The notes below the pieces were generated by a model that was not told where the DNA came from, searched no databases, and worked only from the letters and a program-made list of their open reading frames with translations. A stretch of DNA of 64,000 nucleotides, from NCBI RefSeq assembly GCF_016805985.1, contig NZ_CP017661.1, positions 1,116,001 to 1,180,000 on the forward strand, read 5' to 3'. Positions 27,820 through 35,775 of the stretch are shown piece by piece; position 1 is the first letter of the stretch, and each line of letters starts with the position of its first letter. Made by a program: the position numbers and the translations under genes. Source of the stretch: Microbacterium sp. JZ31 (lineage in GTDB: Bacteria; Actinomycetota; Actinomycetes; Actinomycetales; Microbacteriaceae).

Positions 27820-28980
27820 ATGAATGTGAAACGCACGTTTTCGTTTAGTTCGGCGACCGGGATCGGCCTGATCGTCGCGGGGGCGACGCTCATCGCGGCG
27901 ACCTACGGCCTGGTGCGCCTCTCCTACGGGCTGCTCCTTCCCGATGTCCAGCGCGACCTCGGCTTCGACGCCGCCGCGGCGGGGGCGGTGTCCGCCGGGG
28001 CGTCGGTTCTCTACTGCGTGGGCGCCGCGGCGGGCCTCGTGCTGGGCGGTCGTCATGCCCGGCTGCTCGTCGCCGCGGCGGGCGGGACGGCGGGCGCGGG
28101 TGCAGCGGGGATGGCGCTCGCCGGCGCATTCCCGTCCTTCGCCGCGTGGGCGGTGCTCGCCTCCACGGGTGCGGGCCTCGCGTCGCCCGCGATGGTCGCG
28201 ATCCTCCAGCGGAATCTGCGACCGCACGCGCGGGAGAGCGGCCAGAGCGTGGTGAACGCGGGCACCGGCCCCGGGCTGGTCCTTGCCGGGATGCTCGCGT
28301 TGGCGCTTCTGCCCGACTGGCGGCGGGCCTGGGTGGTCGCGGCCGTCGTGACGGTCGCCGCCGCGGGCAGCGTCCTCGCACTCGACAGGCGCGTCTCCCC
28401 AGATGCCGAGCCGCGCGGGGGTCTTCCCCTGGCATGGCTCCGGGCGCACCTCGGGGTGATCACCGCGGCGTTCCTCATGGGCGTGGCATCCGCGGCGGTG
28501 TGGATCTCCGGACGCGGACTCCTCGTCGAGGCGGGAGCGCCCACCGTGCTCTCCGTGGTCGCCTGGATCGTGCTGGGCGCCGGAGGCGCCGCCGTGGTGG
28601 CGACCGTGCGTCCGATGTCCCGACTGTCGCCGCGGTCGTCCTGGGCCGTCACGACGGGCGGCGTCGCCGGCGCGACAGCGCTGCTGGGCGCGGCGCCGTC
28701 AGTGCTGCCCCTCGCGATCGCCGCGTGCCTGGTCTTCGGCTGGTCGTACACGGCCGGCAGCGGCGCCCTCATCGCCTGGACGACCGAGATCGATGTGCGG
28801 CGCGCGGCGACGGGGACCGCGCTCCTGTTCATCGTGCTGGTGCTGGGGCAGGCCGTGGGCGCTGCGGTGCTCGGCGCCCTGGCGGCGGGAGCGGGCTTCG
28901 GGATCGCGTTCCTCCTCGCCGCGGCGGCCGGCGTCGGCGCGGTGCTGCCGACGCTCGGCGAGCGGGCGAAGCGCGCCTAG
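27820..28980 (+). CDS. MFS transporter (YbfB/YjiJ-like)
   Basis: This 386-residue protein has about twelve helices and very high Ala/Gly content. LIAATYGLVRLSYGLLLPDVQRDLGF is the characteristic first helix pair of YbfB/YjiJ-type major facilitator proteins. The substrate is unknown. ATG at 27820 is supported by TACCCT 7 nt upstream; no ribosome site exists. A palindrome AAACG-CA-CGTTT at 27829-27840, inside codons 4-7, could be the TetR operator. Divergence from tetR suggests inducible efflux or uptake. Confidence 0.8.
   Translation: MNVKRTFSFSSATGIGLIVAGATLIAATYGLVRLSYGLLLPDVQRDLGFDAAAAGAVSAGASVLYCVGAAAGLVLGGRHARLLVAAAGGTAGAGAAGMALAGAFPSFAAWAVLASTGAGLASPAMVAILQRNLRPHARESGQSVVNAGTGPGLVLAGMLALALLPDWRRAWVVAAVVTVAAAGSVLALDRRVSPDAEPRGGLPLAWLRAHLGVITAAFLMGVASAAVWISGRGLLVEAGAPTVLSVVAWIVLGAGGAAVVATVRPMSRLSPRSSWAVTTGGVAGATALLGAAPSVLPLAIAACLVFGWSYTAGSGALIAWTTEIDVRRAATGTALLFIVLVLGQAVGAAVLGALAAGAGFGIAFLLAAAAGVGAVLPTLGERAKRA
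27829..27840. promoter_or_regulatory. candidate TetR operator AAACG-N2-CGTTT
   Basis: A perfect 5-bp inverted repeat lies 10-21 nt into the leaderless MFS transcript and just outside the tetR gene. It is short for a TetR site, so this is tentative. Confidence 0.35.
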
Positions 28981-28983
28981 GCT
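28978..28983 (+). promoter_or_regulatory. leaderless-type -10 for the Nudix hydrolase
   Basis: TAGGCT followed by 7 nt and ATG at 28991. It overlaps the MFS stop codon. Confidence 0.45.
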
Positions 28984-28990
28984 GGCGCGT

Positions 28991-29458
28991 ATGCCCACAC
29001 CCGAGTTCGTCCTCACTCTGCGCGAGAAGATCGGGACCGATCTGCTGTGGCTGACAGGGGTGACGGCCGTGGTGGTGCGCGGCGACGAGGTGCTGCTCGT
29101 GCGGCGCGCGGACAACGCCCGGCTCACCCCCGTGACGGGCATCATCGATCCGGGCGAGGAGCCGGCGATCGCCGCCGAGCGCGAAGTGCTCGAGGAGGCG
29201 GGCATCGTCGCCGAGGTCGAGGCGCTCGTATGGGTGCACGCCCTGCCGCCCATGCAGTACGACAACGGCGACCGGGCCCAGTACCTCGACCTGGTGTTCC
29301 GCTGCCGGTACGTCTCGGGAGAGCCGCATCCCGCCGACGGCGAGAACACCGAGGCGCTGTGGCGCCGGCTGGACGATCTCGACGACGTGAGCGCGGAGAT
29401 GCGCAAGCGCATCCGGCAGGCCGTCGCGGGTGGCGACGCGGCGCGCTTCGAGCGGTGA
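28991..29458 (+). CDS. Nudix hydrolase
   Basis: This 155-residue protein has a canonical Nudix box GIIDPGEEPAIAAEREVLEEAGI (about 51-73), with the REVLEEAG core intact, so it should hydrolyse a nucleoside diphosphate-linked substrate. Flanking blocks are VTAVVVRGDEVLLVRRADNARLTP and YLDLVFRCRYVSGEP. The exact substrate cannot be inferred. It starts 10 nt after the MFS stop but has its own -10-like element, and its end faces the XRE-cupin gene. Confidence 0.88.
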   Translation: MPTPEFVLTLREKIGTDLLWLTGVTAVVVRGDEVLLVRRADNARLTPVTGIIDPGEEPAIAAEREVLEEAGIVAEVEALVWVHALPPMQYDNGDRAQYLDLVFRCRYVSGEPHPADGENTEALWRRLDDLDDVSAEMRKRIRQAVAGGDAARFER

Positions 29459-29476
29459 CCGCGGGCGCCGGGCGGA

Positions 29477-30025
29477 TCAGCGCAGCTCGGAGATGAGCAC
29501 GGCGCTCGTGCCCGGCTCGAGCGCCTCGAACACGTGGGGCACGTCGCCGGCGTACGCGAGGTAGTCCCCGGGGAGGAGCTCGACGGGTGCGTCCGCCGGT
29601 CCGATCGCGCCGCGGCCGGAGAGCAGGATGACGTGCTCGGTGGTTCCCGTGTGATGCGGATCCGAGCGGCGCGGCTCGCCGGGTTCGGCGCGGATCAGAT
29701 ACACGTCGCGGCGGGCGCCCGGGGGAGAGGCGGACAGGAGCGTCGCGTTGTAGGCGGCCGCGGCCGACGGCACGCCGGTGTGCTCGCTCGCGCGGATGAG
29801 CGTGGGGGCGTTCGCCTGCTGATCGACGAGGACGGCGAACGGCACGCCGAGGGCGACGCCGAGAGCCCAGAGCGTCTCGACGCTGGGGTTGCCGGCGCCG
29901 TTCTCCAGCTGCGAGACGGTCGCCTTCGAGATGCCGGCGCGGCGGGCGAGTTCGGAGACGGACAGTCCGGCCGACTCGCGCTCTCTGCGGAGCGTGCGGG
30001 CGATGCGCGGCCGGAGGTCCTCCAT
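29477..30025 (-). CDS. XRE-family regulator with C-terminal cupin domain
   Basis: This 182-residue protein joins an N-terminal helix-turn-helix (about 8-62: LSVSELARRAGISKATVSQLENGAGNPSVETLW) to a cupin sensor (about 105-180: TTEHVILLSGRGAI, LLPGDYLAYAGDVPHVFEAL). This SutR/PuuR-like layout usually senses small metabolites. It is divergent from azlC, 66 bp between starts, so regulation of the branched-chain amino-acid exporter is the simplest reading. Three GCGTTCAG repeats in that gap are candidate sites. Confidence 0.85.
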   Translation of the reverse strand: MEDLRPRIARTLRRERESAGLSVSELARRAGISKATVSQLENGAGNPSVETLWALGVALGVPFAVLVDQQANAPTLIRASEHTGVPSAAAAYNATLLSASPPGARRDVYLIRAEPGEPRRSDPHHTGTTEHVILLSGRGAIGPADAPVELLPGDYLAYAGDVPHVFEALEPGTSAVLISELR

Positions 30026-30101
30026 GCGTTCAGTGTGTCAAACAATCGTTCGTCTTGACGGACGGGTTGGTCCGCGTTCAGAATGATGTTCATGCGTTCA
30101 G
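30026..30101. promoter_or_regulatory. three direct GCGTTCAG repeats in the azlC divergent promoter
   Basis: GCGTTCAG occurs at 30026-30033, 30074-30081 and 30094-30101. The first touches the regulator start codon, and the last lies directly after the azlC ATG (within CATGCGTTCAG). TTGACG (30055-30060), 18 nt and CAGAAT (30079-30084) form a plausible azlC promoter ending 7 nt before ATG 30092. Confidence 0.5.
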
Positions 30102-30823
30102 CGGAGCGAACAGGGCCGTCCGGCCGCTCCCGCACCGCCGAGGAGCGCAGTGCCTGGCGCCAGGGTGTCGCCGTGTCGATCGCTACCGGGGCCTACGGCG
30201 TCTCATTCGGCGCTCTCGCCGTCGCGGCGGGGCTCGACGTGTGGCAGACGTGTGTGCTGAGCCTGCTGATGTTCACGGGCGGATCGCAGTTCGCCTTCAT
30301 CGGCGTGATCGCATCGGGCGGGCTCGCGGCGGCGCCCTCGGCGATCGCATCCGCCGCGCTGCTCGGCGTGCGCAACGTCGCCTACGCGGTGCGGATGAAT
30401 CCGGTCGTGGGGCTGTCGTGGTGGCATCGGATCGCGGCAGCGCAGTTCACGATCGACGAGTCCACGGCGGTCGCGCTCGCGCACACCGAGCCGCGTGCGC
30501 GCCGGATCGGCTTCTGGGTCACGGGCCTCGGCATCTACCTGGGCTGGAATGTGGCCACGCTCGCCGGAGCGCTGCTCGGTGACGTCCTGGGTGATGTGCG
30601 CGCCTACGGGCTCGACGCGGCCGCAGCCGCGGCGTTCCTCGCCCTGCTGTGGCCGCGGCTGCGCTCCCGTCAGGCCGTCGCGGTCGGCATCGCCGCGGCG
30701 GTCGTGGCCGCGAGTCTCACGCCCTGGCTCATGCCGGGCATGCCCGTCCTGATCGCGGCGCTCGTGGCGATCCTCGTCGGCTGGTTCAACTGGCTCGGCC
30801 GGGGAGAGGAGCGCGTCCCATGA
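30092..30823 (+). CDS. azlC: AzlC family branched-chain amino-acid exporter subunit
   Basis: This 243-residue protein is the large subunit of the AzlCD exporter of branched-chain amino acids and analogues. VAVSIATGAYGVSFGALAVAAGL and LLMFTGGSQFAFIGV are the signature first helices. RNVAYAVRMNP and FTIDESTAVAL follow. Upstream in-frame ATGs exist (30083, 30086), but 30092 fits the leaderless spacing from CAGAAT. Its stop overlaps the azlD start (ATGA). Confidence 0.88.
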   Translation: MRSAERTGPSGRSRTAEERSAWRQGVAVSIATGAYGVSFGALAVAAGLDVWQTCVLSLLMFTGGSQFAFIGVIASGGLAAAPSAIASAALLGVRNVAYAVRMNPVVGLSWWHRIAAAQFTIDESTAVALAHTEPRARRIGFWVTGLGIYLGWNVATLAGALLGDVLGDVRAYGLDAAAAAAFLALLWPRLRSRQAVAVGIAAAVVAASLTPWLMPGMPVLIAALVAILVGWFNWLGRGEERVP

Positions 30824-31134
30824 CGATGTGGACCGCGATCCTGCTCGCCGCCGTGATCTGCGTCGCGCTCAAGCTGGGCGGGTATCTCGTCCCGGCGGGA
30901 TGGCTCGAGCGCGAGCGCCCGGCGCGCATCACCGACCTGCTGACCGTGGCGCTGCTGGGCGCGCTCGTCGCGGTGCAGACGGTCGGATCCGGCATGGCGG
31001 TGGTGATCGACGCGCGTGTGCCCGCCCTCGTGGTCGCCGGCATCCTGCTGTGGCTGCGCGCGTCGTTCCTCGTCGTGGTCGTCGCCGCGGCCGCCGTGGC
31101 GGCGCTGCTGCGGCTGCTCGGCTGGGCCGCTTAG
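30820..31134 (+). CDS. azlD: AzlD family small subunit of branched-chain amino-acid exporter
   Basis: This 104-residue protein has four hydrophobic segments and the AzlD pattern ILLAAVICVALKLGGYLVP near the start, then a conserved LLTVALLGALVAVQ. It overlaps azlC by 4 bases and is needed with it for export in characterised systems. Confidence 0.85.
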   Translation: MTMWTAILLAAVICVALKLGGYLVPAGWLERERPARITDLLTVALLGALVAVQTVGSGMAVVIDARVPALVVAGILLWLRASFLVVVVAAAAVAALLRLLGWAA

Positions 31135-31165
31135 GAGGCCGCCCGGCGGCGGACGCCCGGCGGGA

Positions 31166-31171
31166 TACCCT
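31166..31171 (+). promoter_or_regulatory. leaderless-type -10 for the DUF6113-like gene
   Basis: TACCCT followed by 6 nt and ATG at 31178. Confidence 0.4.
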
Positions 31172-31177
31172 TGACGG

Positions 31178-31630
31178 ATGCGCGCGTCCTTGCCCCAGCG
31201 GATCCTGCTCGGCGTGGTCGCCGCGGTCACGGGCGCGGTCTTCGGCATCGCCGGCACGATCGCGCACTCGTTCACGCTCGGCGTGCTGCCGGTCGGCCTG
31301 GTCCTGGCGCTGATCGGGTGCGCGGCCCTGCTGGTCGGGCTGCGGCTGCTCTTCCCGCATCGGTGGATCACCTGGATCGGCGGGCTCGGGATGCTCGCGA
31401 CCCTGCTGCTGTTCTCGGGGCAGGGTCCCGGCGGATCCGTCGTCGTGCCGCAGCCGGCCGAGGGCGAGTTCCCCCTCGGGATCGTGTGGACCTACGCCGT
31501 CACGGGCGTCGTGCTGCTGGTCGGCGCGTGGCCCGATCTCTCGCGGCTGCGGACGACGCCGCGGCCGGGCGCCGGCGACACCGGCGCGTCCGGAGACGAC
31601 CCCGCGAGGGCGCGTAGAATCGATCCGTGA
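31178..31630 (+). CDS. small membrane protein, DUF6113-like
   Basis: This 150-residue protein has four predicted helices (about 9-28, 37-57, 66-80 and 100-118) and a hydrophilic, Asp/Arg-rich tail. I recall similar proteins (DUF6113) directly before ferredoxin genes in actinobacteria, without known function. Its stop overlaps the fdxA start by 4 bases (GTGA), although fdxA also has its own promoter element inside this gene. Confidence 0.65.
   Translation: MRASLPQRILLGVVAAVTGAVFGIAGTIAHSFTLGVLPVGLVLALIGCAALLVGLRLLFPHRWITWIGGLGMLATLLLFSGQGPGGSVVVPQPAEGEFPLGIVWTYAVTGVVLLVGAWPDLSRLRTTPRPGAGDTGASGDDPARARRIDP
31615..31620 (+). promoter_or_regulatory. leaderless-type -10 for fdxA
   Basis: TAGAAT followed by 6 nt and GTG at 31627, inside the 3' end of the preceding gene. 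The same TAGAATCGATCC string precedes dapD. Confidence 0.5.
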
Positions 31631-31953
31631 CTTATGTGATCGCCCTTCCGTGTGTGGACGTCAAGGACCGCGCGTGCATCGACGAGTGCCCGGTCGACTG
31701 CATCTACGAGGGTGAGCGCAGCCTCTATATCCACCCCGACGAGTGCGTGGACTGCGGCGCCTGCGAGCCGGTGTGCCCCGTCGAGGCGATCTACTACGAG
31801 GACGACCTGCCGGACGAGTGGCAGGACTACTACAAGGCGAACGTCGAGTTCTTCGACGAGATCGGATCGCCGGGCGGCGCCGCCAAGGTCGGCGTGATCC
31901 CGAAGGACCACCCGATCATCGCGGCCCTGCCTCCGCAGGGCGACGCCCACTGA
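31627..31953 (+). CDS. fdxA: 7Fe-8S type ferredoxin
   Basis: This 108-residue ferredoxin carries two clusters. The first-cluster region has C9, C17, C21 and C25; the second has C40, C43, C46 and C50 in [12 protein letters not shown]. In this family C9-C17-C50 usually hold a 3Fe-4S cluster and the others a 4Fe-4S cluster. The C-terminal helix [18 protein letters not shown] is typical of actinobacterial FdxA. dapC follows after 7 nt, a neighbour pair I recall as conserved in actinobacteria. The electron partner cannot be read. Confidence 0.95.
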   Translation: MTYVIALPCVDVKDRACIDECPVDCIYEGERSLYIHPDECVDCGACEPVCPVEAIYYEDDLPDEWQDYYKANVEFFDEIGSPGGAAKVGVIPKDHPIIAALPPQGDAH

Positions 31954-31960
31954 GCGCGTC

Positions 31961-33067
31961 GTGAGCGTCAAGGACCTCGCCGACTACCCCTGGGACGCCG
32001 TCGCCCCCTACGCCGACCGGGCCCGAGCCCACGCCGACGGGATCTGCGACCTGTCGATCGGATCGCCCGTCGATCCGACGCCGGATGTCGTGCGCCGCGC
32101 GCTCGCGGAGGCGACGGATGCGCACGCGTACCCCCAGACGGTCGGCACACCCCAGCTGCGGGAGGCGATCGTCGACTGGTTCGCGCGCCGCCGCGGTGTG
32201 ACGGGCCTCGAGCCGCGCAACGTCCTTCCCACGATCGGGTCCAAGGAGCTCGTCGCGCTGCTGCCGACGCTGCTCGGGCTGGGCGAGGGGGACGTCGTCG
32301 TGCATCCGCGTGCCGCGTACCCGACCTACGAGGTCGGGGCCCGCGTCGCGGGTGCCACGCCTCTCGCCTCGGACGAGCCCGCCGAGTGGCCCGAGGGCAC
32401 CAGGCTCATCTGGATCAACTCTCCCGGCAATCCCGACGGCCGGGTGTGGAACGTCGACGAGCTGCGCCGCGCGGTCGCCCGTGCGCGTGAGCTGGGCGCC
32501 GTGATCGCGGGCGACGAGTGCTACGCCGAGCTGGGCTGGGACGCCCCGTGGGACGCCGAGCCGGTGCCGAGCATCCTCGATCCGCGCGTGATCGGCGACA
32601 GCCGCGCGAACGTCCTGAGCGTGTACTCGCTGAGCAAGCAGTCGAACCTCGCCGGATACCGTGCCGCCTTCCTCGCGGGCTGCGCGCGCATCGTGGGCGA
32701 CCTGCTCGCGGCGCGCAAGCACCTCGGCCTGATGCCGCCCGGACCCGTGCAGCACGCCATGGCGGTCGCCCTGGCCGATGACGCGCACGTCGCGGAGCAG
32801 AAGGAGCGCTATCGCGCACGCCGCGACATCCTGCGCCCGGCCCTCGAGGCCGCGGGCTTCACGATCGACCGCAGCGAGGCGGGTCTGTACCTGTGGGCGA
32901 CCGAGGGGCGCGACGCCTGGGAGTCGATGGGGCGCCTCGCCGACCTGGGCATTCTCGCCGGGCCCGGTGTCTTCTACGGCCCGTTCTTCCCGCAGCACGT
33001 GCGGCTGTCGCTCACGGCGAGCGACGAGCGGATCGCGGCCGCCGCCGCACGCCTGCGGGCTTCCTGA
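31961..33067 (+). CDS. dapC: N-succinyldiaminopimelate aminotransferase
   Basis: This 368-residue fold-type I PLP enzyme makes N-succinyl-LL-diaminopimelate in lysine and cell-wall synthesis. DLSIGSPVDPTP, IWINSPGNPDGRVW, GDECYAELGW and the PLP lysine in YSLSKQSNLAGYRAAF (about K226) are all present. GTG at 31961 lies 7 nt after the fdxA stop. The call is supported by dapD and dapE 3 kb away. A broader-specificity aminotransferase is a possible alternative. Confidence 0.88.
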   Translation: MSVKDLADYPWDAVAPYADRARAHADGICDLSIGSPVDPTPDVVRRALAEATDAHAYPQTVGTPQLREAIVDWFARRRGVTGLEPRNVLPTIGSKELVALLPTLLGLGEGDVVVHPRAAYPTYEVGARVAGATPLASDEPAEWPEGTRLIWINSPGNPDGRVWNVDELRRAVARARELGAVIAGDECYAELGWDAPWDAEPVPSILDPRVIGDSRANVLSVYSLSKQSNLAGYRAAFLAGCARIVGDLLAARKHLGLMPPGPVQHAMAVALADDAHVAEQKERYRARRDILRPALEAAGFTIDRSEAGLYLWATEGRDAWESMGRLADLGILAGPGVFYGPFFPQHVRLSLTASDERIAAAAARLRAS

Positions 33068-33116
33068 CGCCGGATCTGTCGGATCTGTCAACGGATCGAC
33101 GCCGACTTGGGCGGGT

Positions 33117-33146
33117 GTCACAGGTGACCTGCGCGGCGGATAGGCT
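33117..33146 (+). promoter_or_regulatory. citrate synthase promoter with long leader
   Basis: GTCACA (33117-33122), 18 nt and TAGGCT (33141-33146) lie about 120 nt before the GTG start. The leader can form short GC hairpins, for example around 33167-33200. I see no known riboswitch. Confidence 0.45.
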
Positions 33147-33266
33147 GTACGAGGCCGTCCCGGCATACCGGGGCGCCGCCCAGCGGTGCGCCGGTGTGAA
33201 CGACTCCGGCGTGCCGACTCCCAGGGACGCGACACAATTCGCGACGAGCAATCGCAAGGAGGCGCC

Positions 33267-34565
33267 GTGAGCGACGCGGGACAGCTGCCCGAGAAGGCCA
33301 CACTCACCGTCGGTGACAAGACCGTCGAACTGCCGGTCCTGCCGGCCACGAACGGGGCGCCCAGCATCGACGTCTCGACGCTGACGCGTCAGACCGGCTT
33401 CACCACGCTCGACTACGGCTTCGTGAACACCGCGGCGACCGCCTCGGACATCACCTTCATCGACGGCGACAAGGGCATCCTGCGCTACCGCGGCTACCCG
33501 ATCGACCAGCTCGCGACCCACTCCAGCTACCTCGAAGTGGCCTGGCTGCTGATCTACGGCGAGCTGCCGACGGCCGACCAGCTCGCCGAGTTCGACGACA
33601 AGATCCGTCACCACACGCTGCTGCACGAGGACCTCAAGGACCGCTTCTTCACGGCGCTGCCGCACACCGCGCACCCGATGGCCGTGCTGTCGTCCGGCGT
33701 CTCGGCGCTGTCGACCTACTACGAGAACGAGTCCGACCCGAACAATCCCGAGCATGTCGAGCTCAACATGATCCGCCTGCTCGCGAAGCTGCCGGTCATC
33801 GCGGCGTACGCGCACAAGAAGAGCGTCGGTCAGGCCTTCCTGTACCCGGACAACTCGCTGAGCTTCGTCGACAACTTCCTCAAGCTGAACTTCGGCGTCC
33901 GCAGCGAGGACTACCAGGTCGACCCCGTGATGTCCCGCGCGCTCGAGCGCCTGCTGATCCTGCACGAGGACCACGAGCAGAACGCCTCGACCTCGACCGT
34001 GCGCCTGGTCGGCTCGACCGGCGCCGACCAGTTCGCCTCGATCTCGGCGGGCATCCACGCCCTGTCGGGCCCGCTGCACGGCGGCGCGAACGAGGCCGTC
34101 CTGACGATGCTGGGCCAGATCCAGGAGTCCGGCCAGGGCGTCAAGCGCTTCGTCGAGAAGGTCAAGAACAAGGACGAGGGCGTGAAGCTGATGGGCTTCG
34201 GGCACCGCGTCTACAAGAACTACGACCCGCGCGCGACGATCGTCAAGCAGTCGGCCGACGAGGTGCTCGACCAGCTCGGCGTGCACGACCCGCTGCTCGA
34301 CCTCGCCAAGGAGCTCGAGGAGATCGCGCTGGAGGACGACTACTTCCGCGAGCGTCGCCTCTACCCGAACGTCGACTTCTACACGGGCGTGATCTACAAG
34401 GCGATGGGCTTCCCGACGCGCATGTTCACCGTGCTGTTCGCGATCGGCCGCCTGCCGGGCTGGCTCGCCCACTGGCGCGAGCTGCACCAGGACGGCAAGA
34501 CCAAGATCGGCCGCCCGCAGCAGCTCTACACGGGCTCGCCCGAGCGCAGCTACCCGACCGCCTGA
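33267..34565 (+). CDS. gltA: citrate synthase (hexameric type)
   Basis: This 432-residue enzyme condenses oxaloacetate and acetyl-CoA at the entry of the TCA cycle. GILRYRGYPIDQL is in the N-terminal part. The catalytic set is present: LHGGANEAVL, GFGHRVYKNYDPR and the aspartate in NVDFYTGVIY. The N-terminal segment resembles the NADH-sensitive type II enzymes. GTG at 33267 follows AAGGAGG by 4-5 nt. It is monocistronic, with a strong terminator. Confidence 0.95.
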   Translation: MSDAGQLPEKATLTVGDKTVELPVLPATNGAPSIDVSTLTRQTGFTTLDYGFVNTAATASDITFIDGDKGILRYRGYPIDQLATHSSYLEVAWLLIYGELPTADQLAEFDDKIRHHTLLHEDLKDRFFTALPHTAHPMAVLSSGVSALSTYYENESDPNNPEHVELNMIRLLAKLPVIAAYAHKKSVGQAFLYPDNSLSFVDNFLKLNFGVRSEDYQVDPVMSRALERLLILHEDHEQNASTSTVRLVGSTGADQFASISAGIHALSGPLHGGANEAVLTMLGQIQESGQGVKRFVEKVKNKDEGVKLMGFGHRVYKNYDPRATIVKQSADEVLDQLGVHDPLLDLAKELEEIALEDDYFRERRLYPNVDFYTGVIYKAMGFPTRMFTVLFAIGRLPGWLAHWRELHQDGKTKIGRPQQLYTGSPERSYPTA

Positions 34566-34577
34566 TCCGGTTCCACG

Positions 34578-34613
34578 AGAAAGGCCGCAACCCGACGGGG
34601 TTGCGGCCTTTCT
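34578..34613 (+). terminator. citrate synthase terminator
   Basis: A 16-bp perfect stem (34578-34593 with 34598-34613), loop GACG, ends in CCTTTCT. Confidence 0.9.
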
Positions 34614-34659
34614 GCATGGTGCGCGGTTTCGCCGCGCTGCGCTCGCGCCCGTCTGCCTT

Positions 34660-34703
34660 CTGCTCGCTGAGCGACCGACCGCAGCGAGGGAGTCGAAACG
34701 GCC
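34660..34703. repeat. REP-like element, third copy
   Basis: This stretch, with GCTGAGCGACCGACCGCAG then GAGGGAGTCGAAACGGCC, is the reverse complement of the right arm of the repeats at 17292-17509. It lies between the convergent citrate synthase and dapD genes. Confidence 0.7.
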
Positions 34704-34719
34704 GAGACGTCCCTCGGGA

Positions 34720-35667
34720 TCAGTGCAGCGCGCTGTTCAGGGTGACGCCGACGCCGGTGCGGCGACGCGCCTCGATCGCGCCCGTGAGCGAGTTGCGGAT
34801 GTAGAGCAGGCCGCTGGATCCCGACAGCTGGGCGCCCTTCGCGACGCGCGGCGAGCTGTCCTCGGCGGGCGGCTCGTCCACGAGCAGGATCTTCGTGCCG
34901 GCCGTGATGTAGAGACCCGCCTCCACGACGCAGTCGTCGCCGATCGAGATGCCGACGCCCGCGTTCGCGCCGAGCAGCGAGCGCTCGCCGAACGACACGC
35001 GGTGCTTGCCGCCGCCCGAGAGGGTGCCCATGATCGACGATCCGCCGCCGATGTCCGATCCGTCCCCGATCACGACGCCCTGCGAGATGCGGCCCTCGAT
35101 CATCGAGGCGCCGAGCGTTCCGGCGTTGAAGTTGACGAAGCCCTCGTGCATCACCACGGTGCCGGGGGAGAGGTACGCACCCAGACGCACGCGCGAGGCG
35201 TCGGCGATCCGCACGCCCACGGGCGCGACGTAGTCGGTCAGGCGGGGGAACTTGTCGAGCGACGCGATCTGCACGCCGTCTCGCTGGAGGTAGGGGCGCA
35301 GGCGGATCGCATCGTCCGGGTGCATGGGGCCGGCGTTCGTCCAGGCGACGTTCGGCAGGTGCGAGAAGATGCCGTCGAGGTTCAGCTCGTTGGGACGCAC
35401 GATGCGGTGCGACAGCGCGTGCAGGCGCAGATACGCATCCGAGGTCGACGCGGGAGCCGCATCCAGGTCGATCTCGAGCGTCACGACCTCCATCGACACG
35501 TTGCGGCGGTCGTCGGGAGCCGCGAGGCCGTCCAGTCGCTCGACGTCGTCCGCCAGGTCGCCCGCCCGCCCCGCGCGGGGCGAGGGGAACCAGGTGTCCA
35601 GCACCGTGCCGTCCGCCGCCACCGTGGCAAGCCCGACTCCCGAAACCCAGCGCTGTTCGTCTCCCAT
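34720..35667 (-). CDS. dapD: tetrahydrodipicolinate N-succinyltransferase
   Basis: This 315-residue enzyme succinylates tetrahydrodipicolinate using succinyl-CoA in the DAP/lysine route. The C-terminal half is a left-handed beta-helix of hexapeptide repeats (VVMHEGFVNFNAGTLGASMIEGRI, then VVIGDGSDIGGGSSIMG). The N-terminal domain (NVSMEVVTLEIDLDAAP) is the actinobacterial DapD type. ATG at 35667 follows TAGAAT by 7 nt. Open frame upstream of it is antisense to dapE. It is divergent from dapE. Confidence 0.93.
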   Translation of the reverse strand: MGDEQRWVSGVGLATVAADGTVLDTWFPSPRAGRAGDLADDVERLDGLAAPDDRRNVSMEVVTLEIDLDAAPASTSDAYLRLHALSHRIVRPNELNLDGIFSHLPNVAWTNAGPMHPDDAIRLRPYLQRDGVQIASLDKFPRLTDYVAPVGVRIADASRVRLGAYLSPGTVVMHEGFVNFNAGTLGASMIEGRISQGVVIGDGSDIGGGSSIMGTLSGGGKHRVSFGERSLLGANAGVGISIGDDCVVEAGLYITAGTKILLVDEPPAEDSSPRVAKGAQLSGSSGLLYIRNSLTGAIEARRRTGVGVTLNSALH

Positions 35668-35674
35668 GGGATCG

Positions 35675-35680
35675 ATTCTA
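35675..35680 (-). promoter_or_regulatory. leaderless-type -10 for dapD
   Basis: On the minus strand TAGAAT is followed by 7 nt and the ATG of dapD. Confidence 0.5.
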
Positions 35681-35763
35681 TTGAGTCGCGTCTCCGGCGT
35701 CCTGGCGCGGCCGGGCCACCGCCGCGCTCGACCGCGACGTCCGGTCGGCGCGCACTCGGACAA

Positions 35764-35769
35764 TAGGCT
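35764..35769 (+). promoter_or_regulatory. leaderless-type -10 for dapE
   Basis: TAGGCT followed by 6 nt and ATG at 35776, divergent from the dapD element 84 bp away. Confidence 0.5.
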
Positions 35770-35775
35770 GGTCGC

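Noticed and set aside
33068..33266. Riboswitch before citrate synthase
   Set aside because: GC-rich hairpins are present, but no conserved motif of a known class could be matched.
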